Shown: in pieces, positions 1 to 8,843 of the stretch
Numbering within the stretch: position 1 is the first letter of the stretch
How the letters are laid out: each line of letters opens with the position of its first letter
DNA from: Nostocoides sp. F2B08
Lineage (GTDB): Bacteria; Actinomycetota; Actinomycetes; Actinomycetales; Dermatophilaceae
Assembly (NCBI RefSeq): GCF_009184895.1
Contig: NZ_WESE01000005.1
Location: 186,001-250,000, forward strand
Direction: 5' to 3'
Length of the DNA: 64,000 bases
Translations under genes and position numbers: made by a program
Notes under the pieces: model-generated
The model's database searches: none
What the model was told of the DNA's origin: nothing
Seen by the model: only the letters and a program-made list of their open reading frames with translations

Positions 1-1
1 C

Positions 2-1153
2 CCGGACGGTATGCGCGTGACGGCTGCCACCGCCGGCGCACCGGTGGCCGCGTTCGAGGACGACGAGCGCCGGCTCTACGGGGTGCAGTGGCATCCCGAG
101 GTCATGCACTCGACCTTCGGGCAGCGGGTCCTGGAGAACTTCCTGCTCCGCGGGGCCGGGCTGGCGGGGGACTGGACGCCGGCGAACGTCGTCGATGAGC
201 TCGTCTCCTCGGTGCGCGAGCAGATCGGGGAGTCGCGGGTCATCTGCGCGCTGTCCGGTGGCGTGGACTCCTCGGTCGCCGCCGCGCTCGTCCAGCAGGC
301 GGTCGGGGACCAGCTGACCTGCGTCTTCGTCGACCACGGGCTGCTGCGGGCAGGGGAGGCCGAGCAGGTCGAGAAGGACTTCGTCACCGCGACCGGTGTG
401 GACCTCGTCGTCGTCGACGCCCGAGAGCGGTTCCTGTCGGCCCTGGCCGGGGTGAGCGACCCCGAGGAGAAGCGCAAGATCATCGGGAGGGAGTTCATCC
501 GGGTGTTCGAGCAGGCGGCCCGCGACATCGTCGGGGCTCATCTCGGATCGGACGACCATCCGGTCGAGTTCCTCGTCCAGGGAACGCTCTACCCCGACGT
601 CGTCGAGTCCGGCGGTGGCAGCGGCACCGCGAACATCAAGAGCCACCACAATGTCGGCGGCCTGCCCGAGGACCTCCAGTTCACGCTCGTCGAGCCACTG
701 CGGCTGCTGTTCAAGGACGAGGTGCGGGCGGTCGGAGCCGAGCTGGGGGTGCCGGACGAGATCGTGAAGCGGCAGCCGTTCCCCGGCCCGGGGCTGGCCA
801 TCCGGATCGTCGGCGCGGTGAGCGAGGAGCGGCTCGAGGTGCTGCGTGCCGCCGACCGGATCGCTCGCCAGGAGCTGACGGCCGCGGGGCTGGACGACGA
901 GATCTGGCAGTGCCCCGTGGTCCTGCTCGCCGACGTGCGATCGGTCGGGGTGCAGGGGGACGGCCGGACCTATGGGCACCCCATCGTGCTGCGACCGGTG
1001 TCGTCGGAGGACGCGATGACGGCGGACTGGACCCGGGTGCCCTACGACGTGCTCGCCAAGATCTCGACACGCATCACGAACGAGGTGCCCGAGGTGAACC
1101 GGGTGGTGTTGGACGTGACGTCCAAGCCCCCGGGGACGATCGAGTGGGAGTGA
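2..1153 (+). CDS. guaA: GMP synthase (glutamine-hydrolysing), C-terminal part, truncated by window edge
   Basis: Makes GMP from XMP with ATP and glutamine, the last step of de novo guanine nucleotide synthesis in the cytosol. The frame is open to the left edge, so the gene starts outside the window; about 383 of the usual ~520 residues are present. The tail of the class I glutamine amidotransferase domain is seen as GVQWHPEV, which carries the catalytic His and Glu. The ATP pyrophosphatase P-loop ALSGGVDSS follows, then the conserved GMP synthase dimerisation domain to the end IEWE. The last codons and the first bases after the stop are duplicated 84 bp downstream (see repeat entry). The identification is very secure; only the missing N-terminus limits it. 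Confidence 0.98.
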   Translation, partial: PDGMRVTAATAGAPVAAFEDDERRLYGVQWHPEVMHSTFGQRVLENFLLRGAGLAGDWTPANVVDELVSSVREQIGESRVICALSGGVDSSVAAALVQQAVGDQLTCVFVDHGLLRAGEAEQVEKDFVTATGVDLVVVDARERFLSALAGVSDPEEKRKIIGREFIRVFEQAARDIVGAHLGSDDHPVEFLVQGTLYPDVVESGGGSGTANIKSHHNVGGLPEDLQFTLVEPLRLLFKDEVRAVGAELGVPDEIVKRQPFPGPGLAIRIVGAVSEERLEVLRAADRIARQELTAAGLDDEIWQCPVVLLADVRSVGVQGDGRTYGHPIVLRPVSSEDAMTADWTRVPYDVLAKISTRITNEVPEVNRVVLDVTSKPPGTIEWE

Positions 1154-1246
1154 GCAGCCGCTACGGCACGTGAGCCGGGAGGCTGAGGCGGGCTTGCGGC
1201 TGCCACTCCCGCGACAAAGGAGATCGAGTGGGAGTGAGCAGCCGCT
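1138..1246 (+). repeat. 25-bp direct repeat of the guaA 3' end
   Basis: The 25 bp at 1138-1162, which hold the last guaA codons, the stop codon and 9 bases beyond, recur exactly at 1222-1246, 84 bp away. The second copy has no open frame attached. The 3' end of guaA is a documented insertion site for integrative elements, so a duplicated gene end could be an attachment-site scar. No integrase gene lies nearby, so this reading is an inference. Confidence 0.75.
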
Positions 1247-1455
1247 CCTGAGGTTTGTGTCATGGGGACACGCCGACGCCGCGCCTGCCTCGCCGGCGTG
1301 TCGCCATGACACAACCGGCCGGCCGATGTCGTGCGCGTGACGCCGGCGGTCGGTCGACCGGGGCGGAAGCAGCGGAACACCCGTCCCGCACTCGGCGTTG
1401 GGGGACAATAGATGTGCAGGACACGCGCGTCCATGGCCGGAAGGAGAACCCCACG
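1154..1455. other. Gene-free stretch after guaA
   Basis: No supportable gene. It holds the second copy of the guaA end repeat (1222-1246) and the 60-bp palindrome (1255-1314). The rest up to the ribosome binding site of the next gene shows no motif I recognise. Confidence 0.6.
1255..1314. repeat. 60-bp dispersed palindromic element, copy 1
   Basis: Arms TTGTGTCATGG and CCATGACACAA open and close a 60-bp inverted repeat; the arms run about 22 bp with two mismatches and enclose a roughly 14-base centre. A second 60-bp element with near-identical arms lies at 57506-57565. Both sit just beyond gene ends in non-coding DNA. The element could be a hairpin terminator or a REP-like repeat; two copies in 64 kb favour a genome-wide family. 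Confidence 0.8.
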
Positions 1456-2382
1456 ATGCTCGCGGCACTGATCGGGCTGCTCGGACTCGGGGGTCTGGCA
1501 TGGGGGACGACGCACTACGTCCGCTCCCGACTCAGCCCGCGGCTGCAGGCTCGCCGTGAGCGCCACCGTCGGATCGCCCTCGGAGTGGTCGCCGTGAGCG
1601 GGACCGCCCTTCTCATCCCCGACGTCATCGCCGGGCTGATCGTCGCGTCGACCGGTAGCTCCGGAGGTCTGGCCGCGGTCGGCTGGTTCCTGTACCGCCT
1701 CGTCGCCGTCAGCGCGATCGGCATCTCGCTGGTCGTGATGTGGCTGACCAGCGATCCCGTGACGAACAAGGTCCGGCGCGGTCGCGACGCCGTCGTCGCA
1801 CGGGTGCCGTTCGGGCCGGCTCGCGACGTCCGCAGGATGCGTCGTTCGCTCGGCGCGACGTCGTTCCCGCAAGAGTGGAACGCGCTGCTCGAGTACGACC
1901 GGGAGCTGACCCGCCGGCTCCTGCGCTACCAGCGCGACGCCGACGCGGCCGCATCCGCCCCGATCATGGCCGACCTCGAGCACCCGCTCACCCGCGCGGC
2001 CGTCGACGCGATGTTCCGCTGTGACACGCTGCGCACCATGCAGCCGCCGGCGCACGTCCCCGACGTCCTCGCCACCGACTACGGTCGGGCGGTCGCGGAG
2101 TTCGATCGCGCCCTCGCCGCGGCCGAGGAGTTCGCCGCACGCAACGTCAGGTCGACGGTCGCTCCCGATGAGCAGCGTGTCGTGGCCGACGCGGCTCGGA
2201 CGCTGACCTTCCTGCAGACCAACGCGACGACTCCGCAGGAGCGAGCCACCGCATACACGAAGATCAGCGAGAAGCTCGCCTCCGCCCAGGCCAGCGCGGG
2301 CGCGGAGGCGACCGAACCGGTTGCGCAGTCGTCCCACCCGTGGCTCACCGTCGAGGAGCGGGCGCGGGTCGGTCGCGACTGA
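1456..2382 (+). CDS. Hypothetical membrane protein, two N-terminal transmembrane helices
   Basis: About 308 residues; I do not recognise a family. The N-terminus begins with a hydrophobic stretch (MLAALIGLLGLGGLAWG), then a short basic segment and two further hydrophobic stretches around residues 37-95. The rest looks soluble and alpha-helical and ends in a charged tail (VEERARVGRD). The ATG at 1456 is preceded by GGAAGGAG at a good distance, so the longer open frame from 1255, which would read through the palindromic repeat, is rejected. It stands alone between guaA and a secreted protease. A cytoplasmic helical domain tethered to the membrane is the most that can be said. Confidence 0.75.
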   Translation: MLAALIGLLGLGGLAWGTTHYVRSRLSPRLQARRERHRRIALGVVAVSGTALLIPDVIAGLIVASTGSSGGLAAVGWFLYRLVAVSAIGISLVVMWLTSDPVTNKVRRGRDAVVARVPFGPARDVRRMRRSLGATSFPQEWNALLEYDRELTRRLLRYQRDADAAASAPIMADLEHPLTRAAVDAMFRCDTLRTMQPPAHVPDVLATDYGRAVAEFDRALAAAEEFAARNVRSTVAPDEQRVVADAARTLTFLQTNATTPQERATAYTKISEKLASAQASAGAEATEPVAQSSHPWLTVEERARVGRD

Positions 2383-2550
2383 GTCGCTGGACCCGGCCGT
2401 CCTGCGCTGCAACCAATTCGCTCATTCGCCCCCCGCGGCTCGTCGGGTAGCGCTAGCGTGTGGCCCAGGCCACACGCACCAGACCCCGTCGGACGGGTGT
2501 GACCTCCTGTACCTGGTGCTTCCTCCTCTCGCACGGCAGAAGGCACCGAC

Positions 2551-5500
2551 ATGAACAGACGACTGGCTATGGCTGGCGTGGTCCCATTGTTGGCCACCTC
2601 GCTCGCGGCGCTCGGACAGGCCCCGGCGATGGCGGTTCCCGACGACCGTTCCGACCGTGAGCTGCCCGCTCACCTCGCCGACCTCAAGCTCGACGCCCCG
2701 GTCGAGCGAACCGACGTCTCGGCCGCACAGCTCGACGCGTCTCTCGTCGACGCGGAGGGCACCGGCACCGTCATCGTGAGGCTGAAGGACACGGCCGTCG
2801 CCGAGCGCGACCTTCCGGACGCTGCGGCGCCGCGGGCCAGGGCGGACCTGCGCTCGTCGCAGTCGGCGCTGATGGACAGGATCACGGCGCTCGACCCCGA
2901 CGCGCGACTCGTCGCCCAGACCCAGCTCGCGCTCAACGCCGTGTTCGTCGAGGTCGACCGTGCCGTCCTGCCCCAGCTGGCGAACGACCCGGCCGTCCAG
3001 CGCATCGCGCCCGTGGGCACCTATGAGCTCGACCTGTCCGAGACCGTTCCCTACATCGGTGCGACGACCGTGCAGCAGGGCGGCGTCACCGGCAAGGGCA
3101 TCCGGGTCGCCGTGCTGGACAGCGGGATCGACTACACCCACGCATCCCTCGGCGGATCGGGAGACCCGGCTGACTTCGAAGGCAATGACCCGACGGTCAT
3201 CGAGCCGGGCACCTTCCCGACGAAGAAGGTCGTCGGCGGATACGACTTCACCGGCAGTGCTTGGCCCAACGGCCCGGAGGCCCCGGATCCCGACCCGATC
3301 GACGATGGTCCCGGAGGCGGGCACGGCACCCATGTCGCCGACATCATCGCCGGCAAGGACGGTGTGGCGCCCGGTGCCGACCTCTACGCGGTCAAGGTGT
3401 GCTCGTCCGTCTCGAGCGCCTGCTCGGGCATCGCGCTGATCCAGGGCATGGAGTTCTCCCTCGACCCGAACGGCGACGGCAAGCTGAACGACCGGATGCA
3501 CATCATCAACATGTCGCTCGGCTCCCCCTACGGTCAGCCGTTCGACGACGACCTCTCGGCGGCAGTCGAGAACGCGACAGCGGCCGGCGTCCTCACCGTG
3601 GCCTCGGCCGGCAACAGCGGCGACAAGCCGTATGCGAACGGCACCCCGTCGGCCGCGCCCAGCGCCCTGTCGGTCGCCCAGACCTCCGTGCCGAGCGCGC
3701 AGCTCGCCCTGATGCAGATCGTTGCGCCGGGGCCCATCGCCGGCCAGGTCCCAGCCGTCTTCCAGCCCTGGTCGGCTCCTCTGGCCTCGGCGATCGAGGC
3801 TCCGGTGCAGTACGGCGACGGCGCGGGCGGCAACCTCAACGGCTGTGCCGCCTTCGCGCCGGGCTCGCTGGCGGGCAAGATCGTGCTCGTCGACCGTGGT
3901 GCGTGCAACTTCACCCTCAAGGCCAAGAACGTCGGCGACGCGGGCGGCCTGTTGGCCATCATCGGGCAGAACGCGCCCGGCGACGCCTTCGAAGGTGGCG
4001 ACGGCGGCGACCGGCCCATCACGATCCCGAGCTTCATGGTGACGCAGCAGATCGCGAACCGGCTCAGGTCCGGCCTGCCGAACACCGTGGTGCGCTTCGA
4101 CCCTGAGGTGGGTCTCCCGCTCGCGGGCACGATGGTGGGCAGCTCCTCGCGCGGTCCGCAGCACGAGGACACCACCTTGATCAAGCCCGAGATCGGGGCG
4201 CCGGGTGCCTCGGTGTCGGCGATCGCCGGCACCGGGACCGACACCGGTCCCTTCGGCGGCACCTCCGGAGCGGCCCCGATGGTCGCCGGCGCGGCCGCCC
4301 TCGTCCTCGAGGCCTCCGGCGGCGTGAAGACCACCCCGAAGGGCAGGCCGGGCGGACGGGCTGTCGGGCACGGCCTGACGCCCATCGAGGTCAAGTCGCT
4401 CCTCGTCAACACCGGCTACACCGGCGTCGTCAACAACGCCCTGACGGGCGAGTTAGCGCCGATCACCCGCATCGGCGGCGGTGAGGTGCGCGTCGACAAC
4501 GCGGTCTCGGCCGGCACGGCGGCCTGGGCGAGTGACGTCGAGTCCGGGACGCTGAGCTTCGGGTTCGTCGACGTCGCCGACACCGTGACGATCAAGCGCA
4601 CGGTCACGATCCGGAACTACGACAACAAGAAGCGCACCTACACCGTCACGCCGACCTTCCGGTTCGACAACGACGAGGAGAACGGCGCGGTCACGGTCAC
4701 CGCACCTGGCAAGGTCAGCGTCAAGCCCGGCAAGGGCCGTGACACGACCTTCACGGTCACCATGACGATCGACGGCTCGAAGCTCCGCGGCAACTTCATG
4801 AACTCGGGGAGTGCGGGTGCCGATCCGGCGACGCTGACGACGAACGAGTACGACGGCTACCTCGTTCTCGACGACGGCAAGCAGAAGATCCAGATGCCGT
4901 GGCACGTTCTGCCCCGCAAGGCCGCCCAGGTCGTGCCCAGCACGACGGAGATCGTGCCCGGCTCATTCCCGCAGACGATCGGACTGGACAACCAGGGTGT
5001 CGGGACGGCTCAGAACGACGCGTATGCGCTGCTCGCGACAAGTGACGACCTGCCCGAGGGCGCCTGGGGTGACCAGTCGCCGACCCCGGACATCCGGGCC
5101 GTCGGGGTGAACACCTTCCTGGTGCCGGCCGGTTTCTGTTCAGGCAACCAGTCGTTCTTGTGGGCATTCGCGGTCAACACGTGGGAACGCCAGCAGCACC
5201 TCCTGCCGGTCTCGCACCAGGTCTACCTCGACACGAACCAGGACGGGGTCGACGACTACGTCGTGCTCAACCGGGACGCGTCCGGCCTGGGGACGATCAC
5301 CGACGGCCGCCAGCTGTCCTGGGTGCTGAACCTGGCGACGGGGTCAGCGTCGGCGTTCTTCTTCGCCGAGCACTCGACGAACACAGGGAACACCGTGCTG
5401 CTGCTGTGCGGTGAACAGATCGGCATGAACTCCGATGACCCACTCACCACCAGAGTCGACGTCGACGTCGTCGCCCAGGACTTCTACTTCGGAGGACCGG

Positions 5501-5733
5501 GCGACGCGGTGAACGACCTGACCGTCACTCCACTCGGCGAGCGGTTCTACGGTTTTACTGGTGACGTGGCCGGCGGAGACTCGGGGTCGCTGGAGGTCTA
5601 CGACTTCGGGCCCTTCCCCGGCAACACCGACGAGCTCGGCCTGATGCTGTTCACCAACGGCGACCGCGGAGCCGGCAACCGCGGCGGCGCCACACAGGAC
5701 ACGGAGGCGCTGCTCTTCACACTGACCCCGTAG
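2551..5733 (+). CDS. Secreted subtilisin-like serine protease (S8) with PA domain
   Basis: A 1060-residue extracellular protease. An N-terminal signal peptide (MNRRLAMAGVVPLLATSLAA) is followed by a propeptide-like region to about residue 150. The S8 catalytic triad is visible: Asp190 in VAVLDSGID, His258 in GHGTHVA, Ser572 in GGTSGAAPM, with the oxyanion Asn in SAGNSGD. A protease-associated (PA) domain is inserted between His and Ser (GKIVLVDRGACNFTLKAKN, about 420-520), as in Vpr-like subtilases. The C-terminal ~400 residues look like beta-sandwich domains and show no LPXTG anchor, so release into the medium is likely. Probable role: nutrient acquisition from proteins; the substrate is unknown. 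A long perfect hairpin follows the stop codon. Confidence 0.95.
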   Translation: MNRRLAMAGVVPLLATSLAALGQAPAMAVPDDRSDRELPAHLADLKLDAPVERTDVSAAQLDASLVDAEGTGTVIVRLKDTAVAERDLPDAAAPRARADLRSSQSALMDRITALDPDARLVAQTQLALNAVFVEVDRAVLPQLANDPAVQRIAPVGTYELDLSETVPYIGATTVQQGGVTGKGIRVAVLDSGIDYTHASLGGSGDPADFEGNDPTVIEPGTFPTKKVVGGYDFTGSAWPNGPEAPDPDPIDDGPGGGHGTHVADIIAGKDGVAPGADLYAVKVCSSVSSACSGIALIQGMEFSLDPNGDGKLNDRMHIINMSLGSPYGQPFDDDLSAAVENATAAGVLTVASAGNSGDKPYANGTPSAAPSALSVAQTSVPSAQLALMQIVAPGPIAGQVPAVFQPWSAPLASAIEAPVQYGDGAGGNLNGCAAFAPGSLAGKIVLVDRGACNFTLKAKNVGDAGGLLAIIGQNAPGDAFEGGDGGDRPITIPSFMVTQQIANRLRSGLPNTVVRFDPEVGLPLAGTMVGSSSRGPQHEDTTLIKPEIGAPGASVSAIAGTGTDTGPFGGTSGAAPMVAGAAALVLEASGGVKTTPKGRPGGRAVGHGLTPIEVKSLLVNTGYTGVVNNALTGELAPITRIGGGEVRVDNAVSAGTAAWASDVESGTLSFGFVDVADTVTIKRTVTIRNYDNKKRTYTVTPTFRFDNDEENGAVTVTAPGKVSVKPGKGRDTTFTVTMTIDGSKLRGNFMNSGSAGADPATLTTNEYDGYLVLDDGKQKIQMPWHVLPRKAAQVVPSTTEIVPGSFPQTIGLDNQGVGTAQNDAYALLATSDDLPEGAWGDQSPTPDIRAVGVNTFLVPAGFCSGNQSFLWAFAVNTWERQQHLLPVSHQVYLDTNQDGVDDYVVLNRDASGLGTITDGRQLSWVLNLATGSASAFFFAEHSTNTGNTVLLLCGEQIGMNSDDPLTTRVDVDVVAQDFYFGGPGDAVNDLTVTPLGERFYGFTGDVAGGDSGSLEVYDFGPFPGNTDELGLMLFTNGDRGAGNRGGATQDTEALLFTLTP

Positions 5734-5771
5734 CGGGGTCGCGGTCCGGGAGCGACGCTGACGCATCGGAC

Positions 5772-5817
5772 AACGAGTGACTGGAACGGTGTCATCACAC
5801 CGTTCCAGTCACTCGTT
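5772..5817. terminator. Perfect 21-bp hairpin with 4-base loop after the subtilase
   Basis: Left arm 5772-5792 begins AACGAGTGACTGG; the loop CATC is at 5793-5796; the right arm 5797-5817 is the exact complement. There is no T-tract, as is common in high-GC actinobacteria. It lies 38 bases past the protease stop codon, so a terminator is the simplest reading. Confidence 0.75.
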
Positions 5818-5973
5818 CCGAACTCGTGCCAGCGCTCCGGTGCCGGAGAGCCCCTCACCGAACGCGGTCGCTGTGACCGACCAGTCACCGCGGAGGTGAT
5901 GGCCGCCCTACCGCCGCTGCCGAGGGCGGAGGAGACTGAGATCGGCGGCACCGGCTGGACCGGGGAGGTCGAC

Positions 5974-7572
5974 GTGGCTGGGACTGATCGCCGTTCCCCG
6001 TACTCCCTGCTTGTTCCGGCGGCGACGATCGTGGTCTTCACGCTCGGGGCCTGGGGGTTCGCGCTCGTCGACTCGGGGTCCTGGCTCGACCACGGCTACC
6101 GATCACTTCAGCTCTTCGTCATCGAAGCAGGCGACGGTTTTCCCGACCCGATCCCCTGGCAGCTCGAGGTCACGAGGTGGGTCGCTCCAGCGATAACGCT
6201 GCTCTCGACCGCTCTCGCGGTGGCGGTCCTGTCGCGCGGACGTCTCGACGCCTGGCGGGCGCGCCGGATGCGCGGCCACGTCATCGTCGCGGGTCTGGGC
6301 CGCCGCGAGACCGAGGCGGCCCTCGTCCTGCGCCGCGGCGGTCACGACGTCGTCGTCATCTCACGCCATCCTCCAGCCGGCGGTGTGCGCCGCTGTCGAC
6401 GAGCGGGGATCGCGGTCGTTGAGGGTGACCCGCGCGACCCCCTTGCCCTCGAGGCCGGCGGTCTCGGTCGCGCCTCGGATCTCATCGTCCTCGACCCCGA
6501 GCTGGAGACCAGTGGCCGCGTCGCCCTGGCGGCGGTCGGTCTGGCGGCTGCACGGTCGGAATGGCCACTCGTCGTTCACGTCGAGATGGCTGATCCCGCT
6601 CTCGTCGGCCTGCTGAAGGCTCTGAAGATCTCGGAGCACCACGCCGCCGGCTGGCGGGTCGAGGAGCTCGACCTCGCCGGCGCCGGGGCGAGCATCATGG
6701 TCGACGCCGTGGCGCCCTGGGCCGATGGGTCTGCCCTCGCCGAGGTCCTCGTGGCCGGTGAGTCCACGCTCGCGGCTGCCGTCGTGTCGGAGCTGCGCCG
6801 GAGGTGGCGGCTGTCGGGTGGGGCGCCGGATGCCCTGAGCGTCGTCAGGACCGGATCCGGATCGGCCCTGTCGGTCGGAGCGGTGCCGAGCTCCGTGTAC
6901 GTGTGTGCCGACGACGAGCCCGAGGCACTGACGACGGCGTTGGCCGTCTTGCGTGACTTCCCGGGCGTGCCTGTCGCTGTCCACCTCGAGCACACCGCCT
7001 CCTTCGGGACACTCCTCATGCAGGACGCGCATGATCTGCACGTGGTGAGTCTCGACACCCAGGTCCTCACCCCGGCGGTGCTTCTCGACACGACGGTCGA
7101 ACGCATCGCCCGTGCGCTGCACGGGGCCTACCGGCGTCAGGCCGAGGCGACGTCCCCCTCGGCGCTGCCCTGGGCCGAGCTCGCCGAGTCCCTGCGCGCG
7201 TCCAATCGCGCGCAGGCCGAACATGTGTGCGACAAGCTCCGGGTGATGCGACGCGTGCTCCTTCCCGACGACGGACAGCCGACCGATCGGTTCACCGAGG
7301 ACGAGATCCAGGAGCTGGGACGGCTCGAGCACGACCGCTGGGTGGCGGAGCGGCGGGCGGCCGGCTGGACTCCGGGGCCTCGCGACACGCACGCCCGCAC
7401 GACGCCGTACCTCGTGCCATGGGAGGAGCTCACCGAGGAGGTGCGGGAGATCGACCGCCAGTTCGTTCGGGCCCTCCCGGACGTCCTCGCGGATTCGGGT
7501 CTTGTCATCCGTCGGTCAGGGGCTTCGTCGGTGCAGCCGTCGGCCGATCGTCCGGTCAGGAGCGGGTCATGA
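5974..7572 (+). CDS. Membrane TrkA-N (Rossmann) and RyR domain protein
   Basis: About 532 residues. Two transmembrane helices (about 10-32 and 69-87) flank a short outer loop containing YRSLQLFVIE. A Rossmann-type domain of the TrkA-N kind follows (HVIVAGLGRRETEAALVLR, from about 102), in which the usual GxGxxG reads GLGRRE. After a less clear middle region, a ryanodine-receptor (RyR) repeat domain spans about 400-512 (LEHDRWVAERRAAGWTPG). GTG 5974 is chosen because GGGGAGG lies 5 bases before it; an upstream GTG/ATG at 5896/5899 in the same frame is possible. Its stop overlaps the start of the TIR gene (ATGA), so the two are translationally coupled. It may sense a nucleotide or NAD-type ligand; that role is inferred, not shown. 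Confidence 0.8.
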   Translation: MAGTDRRSPYSLLVPAATIVVFTLGAWGFALVDSGSWLDHGYRSLQLFVIEAGDGFPDPIPWQLEVTRWVAPAITLLSTALAVAVLSRGRLDAWRARRMRGHVIVAGLGRRETEAALVLRRGGHDVVVISRHPPAGGVRRCRRAGIAVVEGDPRDPLALEAGGLGRASDLIVLDPELETSGRVALAAVGLAAARSEWPLVVHVEMADPALVGLLKALKISEHHAAGWRVEELDLAGAGASIMVDAVAPWADGSALAEVLVAGESTLAAAVVSELRRRWRLSGGAPDALSVVRTGSGSALSVGAVPSSVYVCADDEPEALTTALAVLRDFPGVPVAVHLEHTASFGTLLMQDAHDLHVVSLDTQVLTPAVLLDTTVERIARALHGAYRRQAEATSPSALPWAELAESLRASNRAQAEHVCDKLRVMRRVLLPDDGQPTDRFTEDEIQELGRLEHDRWVAERRAAGWTPGPRDTHARTTPYLVPWEELTEEVREIDRQFVRALPDVLADSGLVIRRSGASSVQPSADRPVRSGS

Positions 7573-8780
7573 GTCACGATGTGTTCGTCTGTCATTCGTC
7601 GCAGGACCGCACGGTTGCGAACGCGATCGTGGCGCGGTTGGAGGGGCGGGGGATCCGGTGTTGGATCGCGCCGCGGGACGTGGTGCCGGGTCGGGAGTAT
7701 GCGCAGTCGATCATCGAGGCGATCAGTGGGTCGCGGTTGACGGTGCTGGTCTTCTCGGCGCATGCGAACTCATCTCCGCATGTGCGTCGGGAGCTGGAGC
7801 GGACAGCCAGCCACGGCATACCGATCCTGCCGTTCCGGGTCGAGGACGTGGTGCCGGCCCCGTCGGTGGAGTACTTCATCTCGGATGCGCACTGGTTGGA
7901 TGCGATGACGCCGCCGTTGGATCAGCACCTGGACCACCTGGTCGGCACGGTCCGGCTGCTGCTCGACCGACAGGGCCCGGAGGGAACCGCGTCGGTCGGT
8001 ACCGAGGCGCCGCCCTCGGTTTCACCGGTAGTGCAGCCGGCCGCGCCGCAGCGTTCGCGCAGCCTGCTCCTGTATGCGGTGCTCGCCGGCGTCGTCCTGC
8101 TCGCCGCCGCCATCGTCGGGCTCGTCGTGGCGTTGGGCGGCCAGGCCGATGACGAGGTCGCCACCACCCCCTCCCAGTCCACCGACTCGACGACCACGTC
8201 GGTCTCCGATGGCGCCGAGGCCGGGTCCGGGCCGGTGACGGTCGAGTTCGACGAGGGGCTCGGTGCCGGCTGGACGTGGGAGAACGAGGACCCGGACTCC
8301 TGGACCGTGGCTGACGGCGCGCTGCGCATCGAGGTTCTGCAGAGTCCTCCGATTCGGAACGTCCTCGTGCGCGACCTTCCGGGCGGTGACGCCGTCGTGC
8401 AGACCCGCATCGACTTCGACCCGTCCACGCCCCGTCAGGCGGCCGGCCTCGCTCTCGTCGGCGACGACCTCGCGGACCGGGTGGAGCTGTGCTGGACGAC
8501 GGAGGGACTGTTCCTGCACACCTACGAGGACGACGTCATGGTCGACGGCGTCGAGATCGCTCCGGACCAGTTCTCCGACAAGGAATGGGTCGGTGCCGAG
8601 CTGAGCTTCGAGATCGACTCGGGCTTCTACACCGCCCGGTTCCAGTCCGACGTCACGCCGGACTGGCAGATCAACACCGCGCCGGTGCCTGACTTCGTCA
8701 CCCGGGTCGGTCTCCTCGCCTACACGACGGACGAGGCGGGGGCGGAGACCGCCGCCTTCACCCGCTTCGTCCTGCAGTGA
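7569..8780 (+). CDS. TIR domain protein with one membrane span and an extracytoplasmic beta-rich domain
   Basis: 403 residues. The TIR domain (1-133) starts DVFVCHSSQDR and has CWIAPRDVVPG; Glu75 in SSPHVRREL matches the catalytic glutamate position of NAD-cleaving TIRs. A Pro-rich linker, one transmembrane helix (165-189) and a Ser/Thr-rich linker (about 195-220) follow. The C-terminal domain (about 222-403) looks like a concanavalin-type/DUF1349-like sandwich (LPGGDAVVQTRIDF). Predicted topology: TIR inside, sandwich outside, a receptor-like layout. Codons for the TIR half prefer GCG, GTG, CGG and TTG, unlike the rest of the gene, which suggests a separately acquired domain. It overlaps the RyR/TrkA-N gene by 4 bases. 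The role is inferred as NAD-based signalling or defence. Confidence 0.85.
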   Translation: MSHDVFVCHSSQDRTVANAIVARLEGRGIRCWIAPRDVVPGREYAQSIIEAISGSRLTVLVFSAHANSSPHVRRELERTASHGIPILPFRVEDVVPAPSVEYFISDAHWLDAMTPPLDQHLDHLVGTVRLLLDRQGPEGTASVGTEAPPSVSPVVQPAAPQRSRSLLLYAVLAGVVLLAAAIVGLVVALGGQADDEVATTPSQSTDSTTTSVSDGAEAGSGPVTVEFDEGLGAGWTWENEDPDSWTVADGALRIEVLQSPPIRNVLVRDLPGGDAVVQTRIDFDPSTPRQAAGLALVGDDLADRVELCWTTEGLFLHTYEDDVMVDGVEIAPDQFSDKEWVGAELSFEIDSGFYTARFQSDVTPDWQINTAPVPDFVTRVGLLAYTTDEAGAETAAFTRFVLQ

Positions 8781-8830
8781 ACCCGTCCCGCCGCACACCT
8801 CGCCGACGAGGGAGGTCGGGCCGTTTCCAC

Positions 8831-8836
8831 TAGGGT
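8831..8836 (+). promoter_or_regulatory. -10 element of murT, leaderless type
   Basis: TAGGGT ends 7 bases before GTG 8844, the spacing expected if transcription begins at the start codon. Confidence 0.6.
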
Positions 8837-8843
8837 GGCTCCC

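Noticed and set aside
2422-4371. 649-residue minus-strand open frame opposite the subtilase
   Set aside because: It is antisense to a clear protease, has low-complexity Arg/Gly/Asp composition and no domain; the same holds for the long opposite frames at 8022-9596, 31068-34259 and 42116-43630.
7227-7568. Upstream extension of the TIR protein
   Set aside because: The part before 7569 is a shadow of the RyR domain; the TIR fold starts at MSHDVFVCHSSQDR and the ATGA overlap fits.
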